Shown piece after piece: positions 1-11,500 of a DNA stretch of 64,000 nt. The first letter of the stretch is position 1, and each line of letters opens with the position of its first letter. The DNA comes from Haemonchus contortus (taxonomy: Eukaryota; Nematoda; Chromadorea; Rhabditida; Trichostrongylidae). The stretch is from NCBI GenBank assembly GCA_000469685.2, contig LS997562.1:8384007-8448006 (forward strand), given 5' to 3'. Below the pieces are notes generated by a model. The model searched no databases and was not told the DNA's origin. It saw only the letters and a program-made list of their open reading frames with translations. The position numbers were made by a program, and so were the translations under genes.

Positions 1-140
1 GTACCAGACTTGTATAGTACGCTAAAAGTAGTGACTTGTACATGGCCTGGTCACTGCAAGTTACCGCATAGATCGCATACGCATCCAAACGTCCCTACGA
101 TTCTGAACGGAATCGCATGCAGGGACATATGCCAAAACAG
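1..140 (+). repeat. SINE body fragment, copy 1 (cut by window edge)
   Basis: The motifs TACCAGACTTG, AGTGACTTGTACATGG, CATACGCATCCAAACGTC and TACGATTCTGAACGGA match the body of the tRNA-derived repeat seen best at 34735-35007. The head is missing at the window edge. Confidence 0.65.
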
Positions 141-960
141 GACTAATTACGTCGTATTCCTTCCTCTTGTTTTTAGTGATCGTAAAGATTCGCAGAAATT
201 TACAGGGGCAGAAAAGCTAAGCCGTAGTCGATGCACGAAAGTCAGGCAGGAATTAAAATTAATTTTTTTCAAACTCAATTCTCGGATGGGCTACGCAACC
301 AACTCCCTTCGGAAATTTCAGACACGTTTAAATGTGTATACGATTGGTAGTGTAGCTGGACCTTCTGGACAATTCAAGAAGCCGGAAGTCGAAGAAGGAC
401 AATTAAAGAAAAGAGGAGAGCTGTTGATGAACAACGACACCAGCAAATACATCTCCGTTAACCCGCCTTTACTCACTCTGAAATGAGACCAATCGAGAGG
501 GTGACGGAAATATAGTAAAACAATGAGAAGTAAGAGTATTGTGCAGTAGAAACAGTTATGTAACGATGCTCGTAGGATGGGCGATGGTCGTATAGCCAGC
601 CGGTTTATGGCTGACGTTACCAACTGGACACGATTAGCCTTATTTGATCAGAACAGGTAAACGAAGGCCTTCAAAACATTTAACATTATTCAAACCGGTA
701 GCCATTTCTTCATGTGAAGAGTACGATATTTCAGAACATGAAGAACCAAATTTGTGAGGCTATACTTCGTTCAGACTCCGCCTCGCCCTTCCCCTTCACA
801 TTTTACTGCAGTATTTAGATATTAGTAGTCGTTTTAATATTATGTTTATATTATATTATGTTTATATAGAAAATGTAAATTCCTAAAATATAAGATCTCT
901 ACATGTTCCCAGAAGAATCATTGATGAATAATTAATAAAAATATGTATAAGATATGAAGG

Positions 961-1060
961 AATGCCCAGTAAGCTACCCACTGTCTAGGCCACATACACA
1001 TTCAAACACTACAGCGATTCTGATTTGAAGAGGAATGTAGGGGGCGCATACCGGGAAGGC
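961..1060 (+). repeat. SINE body fragment, copy 2
   Basis: It contains TAGGCCACATACACATTCAA, then ACTACAGCGATTCTGA and a GGGGGCGCAT stretch, the same order as in the better copies. It is diverged and lacks the tRNA-like head. Confidence 0.6.
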
Positions 1061-1119
1061 CGATTATGATTTCACACTTGTCGTTTATTGTTATAATGAA
1101 AGATGATGTATAATATTGA

Positions 1120-1360
1120 GTGAAAATGGTGTAGCGACAAGTGTCGCACACCATAACAGGCGCATGTTCACGGGTTCGGATTCCGGATCGATCCGCTTAG
1201 GCCGACCAAGCCTTCTATCCGTCCGGGTGGTTAGTTGGTACCAGACCCCTCTGGGAGGGTAAAAGCACTGACTTGTGTATAAACTACATACGCGTTCCAA
1301 ATGCCTTTACGATTCTTAATTGAAGTCGAATGCAAAGGCGCATCCCAAAAACGGTATTGA
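1120..1360 (+). mobile_element. tRNA-derived SINE, copy 3 with head and body
   Basis: The head has a box-B-like CGGGTTCGGATTCC (about 1176). It is followed by the linker GATCGATCCGCTTAGGCCGA, the conserved TGGTACCAGACCCCTCTGGG (about 1235-1255), AAAAGCACTGACTTGTG and TTACGATTCTTAATTGAAGT. Orientation is plus. It is diverged but keeps the order of the fullest copy. Confidence 0.7.
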
Positions 1361-1892
1361 TTGACGCCGAAGACGTTATTCTCTGTTCTTTATATGCATA
1401 CAACCAAAGGAGGTTGTCCAAAGTACTGCTTTAGTTGGGCTACATTTATGATTGAAAATAATTCGCAATCTGAGCCTGATGTATCAATGTATAATGTATG
1501 ATATAGCGTATTAATAATACATGATATGATGTGATACGCGTACATAATAGCATCCAGATATTTAGATATTCAATTACTGGGGTGTTCAAGCGGCTTGACT
1601 TTCGAATCCTTTCGAATAGACGCCTCCCTCTCAATTAGGAATAATTTCAGCCATTTTTTTGGCAGGTGTTTTTCTATGGCCTTGGAGATATTAACTCTCC
1701 CTTCTGCTATTCGCCCGCCAGTCTGGCTGTCGGTCCATAACAATAATAGGGAGAGACAGGTTGAAAATGACCACACCACATACGCCTCCTGTTGGATAAT
1801 AACTGCCATGGCTAGAAAAAACACTGAACGCACATACACTTAACGCTAAACGATGGGTAATAAGCATCAATCAACGCTTTCGCAGAGGGCTG

Positions 1893-2840
1893 AGCAAAAA
1901 ATGAATGAGACTGTAGTTTGATTAAGCGGAGCCTCAATTAGGCTTGAACGACGGCAGTTTCAAACACAACTTTCTCAGGGAAAGTGATGGTAGAGAGTGC
2001 ACAGTGAGCTAAAGTACCAGTATAGAAGCGCCACCCATTGGGTGGATAGCTCCGCCCTCTGGGTCGATAGCTCCACCCACCATCTGCAAAGGAACGAAGA
2101 TCGATATCGGAGAGTACAGAGTAGGGTCAAGCCACTTGTACGTACGAGCTCTATTCTCAGTTCTTGTGATTGAGGTGTGGAGCATTGAGCAAAAAATACA
2201 TGAATGGGACTGTAGTTTGGATAAGCAGCTTTCAAATTGAGCTCGGAATTAAGAAGTTCATACTACACTTCTCGGGAAAGGTGGTCGTGAAAAGAATGGA
2301 ACGGCCCCGTGTCATCGGTTGAGGAGCTCCGCCTATTGGATAGATAGCCCCGCCCACAAGGTCAATGTTCCTACGCATCATCTGTAGGAGCACGAAGGAA
2401 ATTTCGCAATTGAGAAGCAATAAGGAACTGAGGAAAAAATTACATCACTCACCATCTCATTTCTCTTCCTCGATTATAGTGAAGATAGTATTGGGATAGG
2501 TGATCGATTTGGTTGGTGGACCTTGGTGGAACTGTGATAGTTTTTCATCCGGTACCAAAAATGCCAGGAAAGATAACCCTTATTAATATCAGCGGACCCT
2601 GAAAGTTATTGATATGCATCGAATACGGAGAAAATTGTTCTTAGGAACAAGTGAAAGCTCATTACAAAAAAACTGAAGGCAATACAAGGGAGTGAAGAGA
2701 TCGGAGCAGCTCCGTAGTATTAGTTGAGGAGCTCCGCCTGTTGGATAGATGGCCCCGCCCACAGGGTTAATGTTTCTACGCATCATCTGTAAAAAAAGGG
2801 GTTCCCGCAATTGAGAAGCAGTAAAGAACTGATGAAGGGT
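1893..2840. repeat. Array of three diverged repeats, about 290 bp or more each
   Basis: A unit starting GAGCAAAAAATGAATGAGAC (1893) recurs as GAGCAAAAAATACATGAATG (2187), 294 bp later. Each is followed by a TTCTCGGGAAAGGTGG-like stretch and a core with AGCTCCGCCTATTGGATAGA, GCCCCGCCCACA and ACGCATCATCTGTA. A third core copy lies at about 2700-2840. The cores hold GC-box-like and CCAAT-like strings. Open frames across them are fragmentary, so this is noncoding repeat DNA. Confidence 0.8.
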
Positions 2841-3189
2841 TGTTATTGTATTTGTGCTATTCATGTCACCAACCAATATAAACCTCTCACCCCTCAATGA
2901 AATTCGCCCTTGCTGTCAATCGCCCACATCCCATTCACAGATTCGTGTTCGGTGACTTCATGCTGGGAAAGGGGGATCGTGCCAGATGTGCTGAATCTCT
3001 TTGACAGACCCAATGTGGTGAACTGAAAAGTTCATCTTTGGGCAAGTTAGAATTCAAAAACCAAGACGATTCTGAATGGGGTCAAAGTGTGTGGCTTCTC
3101 CTACTTCAAAAAATAAAATAGTTGCACCATGGCTATGCTAGGAACTTACTAGAGACGTGTTCCCAGGAAAATGATTCAACAAGATTCAA

Positions 3190-3940
3190 GTTCGTGACCT
3201 TGGTTTCCTGTATGACAGAACCCTTTGTTTTTCCAATCATTATAAATCGCTTGTGGTTAAAGCTCTTCGCAGAACATTCAATGTTTTTAGAGTACTTCGT
3301 ACATCTGATTCCTCTACTCTGCTTAGGGCTTTCAAGGTTTATGTTCGCCCAATTCTTGAGGGACTACTGTCTTTGCACCATATAAAAAGAAAGATATTTA
3401 TTCCCTTGAAGGGGTTCAAAACAACTTTACTCGCAAGGTAATGCTCCGCTGTCTGCGTGCAAAGTATTCTGACATTCCACCTGGTCTTGAACGAAATAAA
3501 CTTTTCCGGTTGAAATCTCTTGAGTGGAGGCGAAAGAAATTTGATCTCCTCATGGCGTATAAAATTCTAAATGGTCTGACTAAAATGGACGCCTCTAAGT
3601 TTTTTGTGATTGTTCACTCCAATACGAGAGGCACTTCGGCTAAAATTTCTACTGCTACAGCTAGGTCTCAGGTTAGGTCACAATTTTTCAGTAATAGAAT
3701 TTGCACTCCTTTCAATACTCTTCTGCGTAGCAATCTTCCTGGAGACTATATTATGTTCAAAAGAGCACTGGACAAGTACATTTGATCTGGCTCTGCTCCC
3801 AGTTATTTTTATTTACTTTGTCTATTTTGTTCTACACACTTGTGTTGTTGATGTATACCTTGTTAATGTTGTTACTTACTACTTGACTGTTGTTCCACAT
3901 GCCGAATGGCATGTCCGTTAATAAATAAATAAATAAATAA
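3190..3940 (+). mobile_element. 3' end of a CR1-like LINE, decayed reverse transcriptase tail
   Basis: Two overlapping plus frames encode the C-terminal tail of a non-LTR reverse transcriptase: VRDLGFLYDRTLCFSNHYKS, then FRVLRTSDSSTLLRA and YVRPILE. After a frame change near 3441 come LRAKYSDIPPGLERNKLF, LEWRRKKFDLLMAYKILN and RSQFFSNRICTPFNTL. It stops just before an AATA repeat tail (3918-3940), the usual 3' end of CR1/L2-type elements. The copy is 5' truncated and frameshifted, so inactive. Confidence 0.85.
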
Positions 3941-6099
3941 CAGACGCAAATGACGAGGTTGATTGACATGAGCCCCAGAAGATTGAAAAGACTCGAATAC
4001 TCGCATGATAAACAAGTACGAGTAAATATTCATAAAAACAATAACAAATTAGAAGCTTTCCAAAAAAAAAACAATATAAAATACATTGGATACCGTAGTG
4101 GCTGAGAAAGGATGAGAAAAATCAAAAATTTAAATAGACTATCAATTCCCAATTAAAATGTTTAATCAAAAAATGAAGGTTTTAAGAAATATAGGAATTA
4201 GATAGAGGTGGAGTCGGACCACGCGACCTTGAAACCGCCCTGACTATTTGGAGATCAAATTTGGGATCGAAATACCCCGTTTGCTAACTCGGCAACTCTT
4301 AAGATCACCCCTAATTATTTCAAGCATGTTTCAAAGCCATTCTGCTGGTACTGGGCCAAGCTTGGTAGCATGAAGCATAGTCTGAAGACAGATCGGTTTC
4401 GGCCTTTCCTTTGGAAGCAGCAAGTCAAGGAGGAGTCATTTACTGAGGTAGGCATCAGTAGGGGTGATCGATCAATCAATAATGTGGCTCATCAAAGTCT
4501 ATCTCCGGTAAAGTACCAATATTTCATTAGACTTGTGAAGTATAAGTCACACCTCACTGTGATAGGTGCTATTGGATCAAGCCATGCATTCGAGTGCTAC
4601 TTGGAATTCTAAGCATCCTTCGGATGGGAATCTTATTCACGCAAATATTGTAAAGTAACTCGCTATCAGTCTCATTTCTAACGGATAGATCTGTCTCGGA
4701 CGAGCCATTTCGGGGGTATCCATGATTCCGTTTAACAGTCAGAAGTTGGATCAGGAGATGTGCCACTGCAGTAACAGCACACAGAAGACGTCATAGTCAC
4801 AGCCCAAACGGTTCCGATGGCATATGGGAGGGGAAGAGAAGTCTCTGAACTCCAGCAAACGTTTGGAAAAGGGATCGTTTTAGGGGATCATTAGCTGCGG
4901 AGCCATGCTTTACCCTTGTCCGAAGTTGTCCGGGCCATTGAATCGTTTGTCTGTTTGGGATTTGGGAGCTAGAGCGAATTCTATCAGTAGGAATAGGTCA
5001 CTGAGGCTACATCACACTACTCGGCTACACCTGACTGATGGTTATGATGGCTGAGCAAAGGGTACTGCTGAGGTGGTGGCAGAGCGAAGGATAGGCAATT
5101 CTTGGTCCCCGTTGAGTAATTTGGCCACAACCGAGCCCCTACGTGACTGCTTTTCATCTTACGGCCAGTTCTGGTGAATATCGTCTATATAGACTTTATG
5201 GACGGTGCATGTGTGACCTTACAATCGCCTAACAGAATGGGCAGTGTCAAACCTATGCCAAGCTTCAACTGATGAAGCGGTGGGACGGTATAAACGGGCA
5301 TTTCATGGATTTCCATAGGGCAATAGCGAGGGCGTGGGCCTGCCGGTAGCCCCATTGAAATGCCGTCAATTGAGAGCGCTTTCATAGTCAACAAATGTTG
5401 AAAGAGGCGGAATCAATATGCCGGAGTGGAGAAGACGAATATAGCCGTGTAATGGATTCAGTTAACGCCGCCACCGCTGCCATCTAACCGCTCAGCTTTA
5501 CCGAGGGACTGACATTTGATGTACACATATGGGCATCCACCAACAAAAAGAAGTGGTTATTCAAATTTATAAGAGAAGAAGATCGGATAGGCGAAACTCC
5601 TCAGGATGCACGCACTTTACTCCCTTTCCTACAGACACATTCTTATTTACTGTACTCGAAGACCTACAAGAATCTACCAATCTTCTGCCCCTGCCACTTT
5701 TCTCCCACAAAAGACATGCACTTGATATTTAGAAGGAGTGATGTGGGTGAGAAGAGATCCACAACGGAAAAGGTTATTGGTCTCCCTGGAAGAAGAAGAA
5801 GGGAATATTATCTGTAATGCATAGCATTCGCTGATAGAATGGTATTAATGTTTCCCTACCTCACTTTACCCTTGGCCTTGAAAGACTCATTGGAAAGAAG
5901 TTGATCTGAGCAAAACAGAGAGAGTACTGTCCTATGCTCTTTACCTAAACAGTTGCAGAGTAAGAGAGGCACGAATCAGTGAGATAAGGGATGAAAGGAC
6001 TACTTTTTGTCTGATTTTTGGCAACCGTGGTTTAGGACACCCCCGGGATGCGTGGCTTAATCCGAAATTATACTCCTTCATTCGACTTTTATTCAGTCG
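3941..6099. other. Intergenic, no gene seen
   Basis: AT-rich and mixed sequence with only short, unrelated open frames on both strands. No exon, RNA gene or clear repeat recognised. Confidence 0.6.
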
Positions 6100-6310
6100 C
6101 GTTTCAAGTGCGTATGCTACCTATACAATGGCCTGCACAACCATCCTTGTCCCAATTTAACCATTTTATTTCCCCAGACATGTTTGATACCAACTACCCG
6201 CCCAAGAAGGGCGAAACGTTTGGCGCACTCGGCGAGTGCAGATCGGAGATTCGAACCCCTGACCATGCTTATGCTGATGGCTGTAACTTACCTTACCCCA
6301 TTCCCTTCCC
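6100..6310 (-). mobile_element. tRNA-derived SINE, copy 4, diverged
   Basis: The plus strand carries CGGCGAGTGCAGATCGGAG and TTCGAACCCCTGACCATG (box B in reverse), preceded by GATACCAACTACCCGCC and TATACAATGGCCTG. This is the reverse complement of the SINE order. The body is degenerate. Confidence 0.6.
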
Positions 6311-6527
6311 AATTATTCAGGAAAAATAAAATTTTCGAATGATCGTCTATGAATCACTGAAGGTAGTTGGCTACAAACGAAGCCCGAGGGAGTCAACACC
6401 GTCTCCTCAATTGGATATCAAATATCGCCTTAAGTGACTGCAATCCGTGTAATATAATCCGTTTCGGGAGTCCTTGACTAGTACTGGCTTAGATCTATCA
6501 TAGGGAGCTTATTGATGCAATGGTTAA

Positions 6528-7015
6528 AGGCACAGCTCACGATAATTTTGTGGTACCCCTTTTTAGTCGAAAGCGGATTATAATTTGGAAATAGTTCATT
6601 GGTAGTGAAGGAAGCGAGAAAATTCGCCGATTACTTATAAAATAAGGCTCCTTAAAAGAAGGGAAATAGAGGTTGGACGAGATTACCATGACGGAAATGG
6701 TATGGAAGGGGTATTTAGACCAGATCTCAGTTTTTGGCGCAAAGAGCTGACTACATCAAGCCGGAACGGTACAGAACTGCCTTTCGCTGCCGCTACAAGT
6801 GGCTCAAACTTCTTACATGGGTTGCTTGAGATCCATGCAGCCTCTACTGCGCTGGTGAAACTCGTCCTATGGTACACACGAGACAAACTTTGAGCCTTCA
6901 TAACATCCTAGCTAGGCCATTTTTCGACATGATAGCGCCAGATATGGTATAAAAGGAACCTCAAATTTATCCAATAGGGGAATCTCAGAAACCACGTTTA
7001 TCGTGAACTGTGCCT
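6528..7015. mobile_element. TTAA-flanked MITE, intact copy (488 bp)
   Basis: The left end AGGCACAGCTCACGATAA and the right end TTATCGTGAACTGTGCCT are terminal inverted repeats with one mismatch, and TTAA directly flanks both ends (6524-6527, 7016-7019). A TTAA target duplication is the hallmark of piggyBac-type transposition. There is no transposase; the open frames inside are chance frames. Four more copies occur at 23119-23622, 38046-38536, 43244-43710 and, as a fragment, near 57455-57600. Confidence 0.85.
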
Positions 7016-7019
7016 TTAA

Positions 7020-8400
7020 GGTACCTTTATCATAATTTACGAATTTGGGTCCATTAATTGTAGGGAATGGTACCACTCGGCTGACCTCCAACTTGGCAGA
7101 TAAAAAACACAACTGACATTGGTAAATGACACAGTATTGCTGAAAACGATCACAGAGAAGCTGTACCGGACAGTGTGGAGGCCCACAATAGTCTACAACA
7201 GCGCACATGAGCAACATGCATAAAAATCAACTCCATTCCGCTGAAATAAGGATACCCAGATTGCTCCGGGGTTGACGGACTGCTCCTGGTCAGGGTGACC
7301 GTGTAAACCGCCTCTGTCTAGCAGAAAACGCGAGAACAGAGGGTGCGGGCTTGCTACGATGTGGAGAGTGGTAATAAGTGGGCAGGACGATCCGATAAGA
7401 AAAACCCAACAAGTTCGAAGCTTAGGGGGCGTGGACTCCCAAAGGGGGACTGGGGAGAAGTGACCAGGAGGGACATCTCCGGAACCAGGACAACAGTAGA
7501 AAAAGCCTAAGAAAAGAAAAAGAAAGGAAGAATGAGTGAGAAGTCACGAGAACATCAGATCTTGGGACTGCATGGGAACGGCGTTATGGAGAAAGAAAAA
7601 GCTGCTAAATGAAGGAGTCGCCGAAAGACAGAAATGTCCCAATTCAAGATGGCTCGGGTCCAAAGCTATTTAAAGCGAATTTAGGCTACTTTTGCCAGAT
7701 TGTCAATGAAAACTACCCCTTCCCGGAAATGACTATACCCTTGAGCCTGAAACCCCAAAAAGACGAGCTGTAGCAAACTTCGGAAAATGTTCGAAGTACT
7801 CGGGTGCCCTCAGACGACAGGATGAACTCAGATACGGCTTCTTCTACAGAATATACTCGTTCCCCTTGTTACTTTTCAAATGCATCTGAATAAACAGGTA
7901 TTTACATTGACTGTTGCTCATCAGGATTACCGTAACACCTGCGATTCAGGGAATGGGCCATGGGTTAGACCAAATGTGTTTGTTTACAAGCTCGTCATAT
8001 ACAAAAATGCTAAAAACTCGTTGAAAATTTCCATGAACATGACATTTTCTGTAGGCTTCACCCACCTAATATGTCCCTTAGCGCTTCCTGAACACCCACA
8101 CGAGCACAGGAAAGGTTACTAAGCTAGAGTTTTCAATTTTGTTGCTGTATGTTACAAAGGTTTAGAATACTAATTGCTACCGTCCAAGCTCCTAAGCTCT
8201 AGTGGTGTAGTTATTCTCTTGAGACGAAAGGTATGTATACGGTAACAAACCATCTTCGGGAGTAGCTCTACTACGAAATTTCACCAAAATGGCAAGGAAG
8301 ACAATTTGAACAAAGGACGAGTTTTTTATGAGCCGTACAAAAAGGACCATGGGAGGCCCGCCACTAAGTGGGCCAGGTTTTTCAGTACGACGATTATTAG
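7020..8400. other. Intergenic, downstream of PEPCK, no gene seen
   Basis: Between the intact MITE and the PEPCK poly(A) signal. Purine-rich around 7380-7620. No coding or RNA feature recognised. Confidence 0.6.
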
Positions 8401-8406
8401 ATCTGT

Positions 8407-8412
8407 TTTATT
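8407..8412 (-). terminator. Poly(A) signal AATAAA for PEPCK
   Basis: TTTATT on the plus strand is AATAAA on the minus strand, about 158 nt past the PEPCK stop codon. The spacing is normal for a nematode 3' UTR. The stretch between is AT-rich and holds no other gene. Confidence 0.55.
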
Positions 8413-8569
8413 ATACACATAAATATTATAGAACATGCCATTCACAGATGAAAAAAATCATCGAATCTCTACATTTGTAACTTAAAAAAAGAGATAACAA
8501 AGCCAAAACGAATCTAAGTTCAACCACAACGAGAACCAAGACCAGTGAGCCACGCGGTCAGCGGCAAAT

Positions 8570-11500
8570 TTACGCTTGCTTGTTGATACGCTCTTCTTGG
8601 GCATCCATTTCAGCACGGATTTCTTTTGGAAGATCTGGTCCCACCTGGAACGATGCTGATTACGATAATGTTCAACATGGCCGTTGATAAAGTAAACGCC
8701 TACCTGTTCCTCCAAGAACTTCCTGATCTCCTTGGCGTCATTTGTCCAGTACTCTTTCGGGACTGACATGAGCTCATCCCATTCGATATCAGGAAGGCCA
8801 TTGGCATTGATTGCGCCCTAAAGAACAGATGATTTACCGGAGGACTACCAGCAGTAGACCAATTAAGGATTTCCTTGAGCTTAGGAGCGAGCCAGCTATA
8901 AGAAGTTGTACCTCAACGGCTCAAGGGACACAGGACAAGACGCGCGCGGTCGCGTAGCGGCACACACTGATAGGGGGTTGGCTATCCTTAGGCCCTTGCT
9001 TACACCGATAGTGACTTCTCGGAACGACACTTGTGATGAAGTGGGTACTGGTAAAGATACAATCAATTTATAATGAGACAAACACCAAAACCGAACCGCT
9101 ACGCGACAGCGCGCGTCACATCCTGCGGATCTCAAAGGTTGGACTTATTGATTTTTTTCTTCAACGAAACCAAATACTCCAACAAATCTTTCTTGTCCAA
9201 AGTATGTGGGTTTCGGTCGAAGTGATTCCACTCCGATCAAAACCTATCAAAAACATTGATGCACTTCTGGCAGCCATTCTGAGGGCTGAACTAGGACTGA
9301 ATCCTAGTCTTTCTCACGAACTCACCTTCTTCGGTACAACTCCGATAGGAGTATCGACGCCAATGTCAGGTTCACCGTCAAGTCGGCGAACAATCCAATC
9401 AATGACACGGATATTCTGACCGTAACCAGGCCAGAGGAATTTGTTGTTGGCATCCCTTCGGAACCAGTTGACATGGTAGATCTTCGGTACCTAAACTTTG
9501 GTACTTCTTGAGTGATACTGCAAGATCGGGAAGATTGGACCCACTCATGCCCATTTCCTAACCTTTCTTCCATCCTTGTTCAAATCAATCCAGTGCTGGA
9601 GATAGTGGCCAAAGTTATAACCCATGAATGGACGCATTGCCATGGGATCGTGCATGACAGTCTTGCCTGAAATACGGGCATATTACTCATGGGACCTGGA
9701 ATGCGCTTAAAAAGTACCCAATTGTTTCCCCACAGTGCCCCCCCCCCTCACTATGTTCCAAAGCTTGCTTTCAATGGTATCTGTACCTTTGTGTTCAGCG
9801 GCAGCGGTGGCTTCTGACTTGAGGCAGGCTCCCGTGAAGATACCGTGCAACCACGATCTCGTTTCGAACACCAATGGTACACCAGCTGGACGACGACCAC
9901 CAAAGATAATGGCCTGAAAAGTTAGACGATAGATTAGTCCCAGTTTTGAAAGGTATGTATTGAGTGACTTACATCGATTGGAACTCCTTTCGGGCTTTCC
10001 CATTCGGGATGGATGATGGGGCATTGAGAGGCTGGGGCAGCAAAACGGGAGTTTGGATGAGCACAGAGTCCTGGGTCACCGATTCTCCATTTCTCTCCGA
10101 GCCAGTTGATCATATCCACGTTCTGAAACCATCCTCGGAAGATTTCGAGAGTTATATTGAATCCAGATTCAGAGAGATTCTAGAGGTTTCTCTCTCTGCA
10201 TTGGGAGCCCGAAAGCTTCAGAACTTGGTCTTGGTAATGGATAGGCGACCAAAAGGGGAAATTTCTTATCAATCTAGTTTGTTTCTCAGTGGTGATATCA
10301 TTGAAGTTGAGCCATATGCACCAACTGACTCGACTTTGTGCGTCCTCGATTGAAACTCGAAAGGGTTAGACTCTTGTTGGACCTTATCTTACCTTGTCCT
10401 TGATTTCATCCTCGAGTCCTTCCCAGAAGTACTCGCCGTTAGCCGTCTCACCGACATTTGTGAAGATCGAGTTCTTTTGGAAGGTGGCCACAGCCATGGG
10501 ATTCGTTTTCTTGGATGTTCCTAAGATGGCGGACTCCTGAGGTGAACTCCAATACTATTCCCAAATCGTTAGTACCTGGTGCTACTCCAAAGAATCCATA
10601 TTCGGGGTTAATAGCGTACAGACGGCCATCTTCACCGAATTTCATCCAGGCAATATCGTCACCTATAAAACAACAATTACCAATAGCTATACAATTACAG
10701 TAATCTCTGCGAACGTGCTAGGACCATTTACTGTCCCGCACGATCAAGACTGTCCCAATAGAAAAGTACAAATCTTGCTCACCAACACATCGAACCTTCC
10801 ATCCTGGCAGAGCCGGTTCCAACATGGCCAAGTTCGTCTTACCACAAGCCGATGGGAAAGCAGCTGCGATGAAGTGTTCCTAAAATCCGTTCCCAATTTC
10901 TTTGGGTTCAAATTAAATAGCCTCCAAGCCCTATAAAAATGGACCTATGGCCCATGAAAGGACTCTACCTTTCCATCTGGTCGCGTCACACCCATAATAA
11001 GCATGTGCTCGGCCATCCAGCCTTCATCTTTGGCAATGTTGGAAGCAATACGCAGAGCGAAGCATTTCTTTCCTGAACAAAATCACTTGAGATGGACAAA
11101 AACACAAAATCAAAATCTGGAACACGCTGGCATGTCTCGGACGCGTGCGGTCGCGATGCAGTCGATGGGACTTAAGCACCGAGACAAAAACAGGAAACCT
11201 AGACTTGGCACACGATGGCATGTCTCGGACGTGTGCGGTCGCGACGCAGCCGATGGGACTTCAGCGCCGAGACAAAAACAGGAAATCCAGTCGTGGGACA
11301 CACTGGCATGTCTCAGACGCGTGCGGTCGCATTGCAGTCAATAGGACTCAAGCTGCTATTGGTAGTATTATTCAGAAAGATGCATTGAACACCAATAGCA
11401 CCTTGATTACTCCTCTCAATGAATATCTATCGATCGACTCGTGAGTGCTGACGCATCGCAGCCGCCCGCGTCATACATGCTCACTTCTCCTAGACTACCA

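Noticed and set aside
6240..6270. Box-B-like TTCGAACCCC suggesting a tRNA
   Set aside because: No cloverleaf forms; it is the head of a diverged SINE copy in minus orientation.
8482..8769. 95-codon minus-strand frame reading through the end of PEPCK
   Set aside because: It retains the 59-nt intron 8645-8703. Splicing it out gives the normal PEPCK C-terminus with a stop at 8570.
9964..10353. 129-codon plus-strand open frame
   Set aside because: It lies antisense to PEPCK exon 9973-10122 and the intron beyond it; the coding strand is unambiguous, so this is a shadow.
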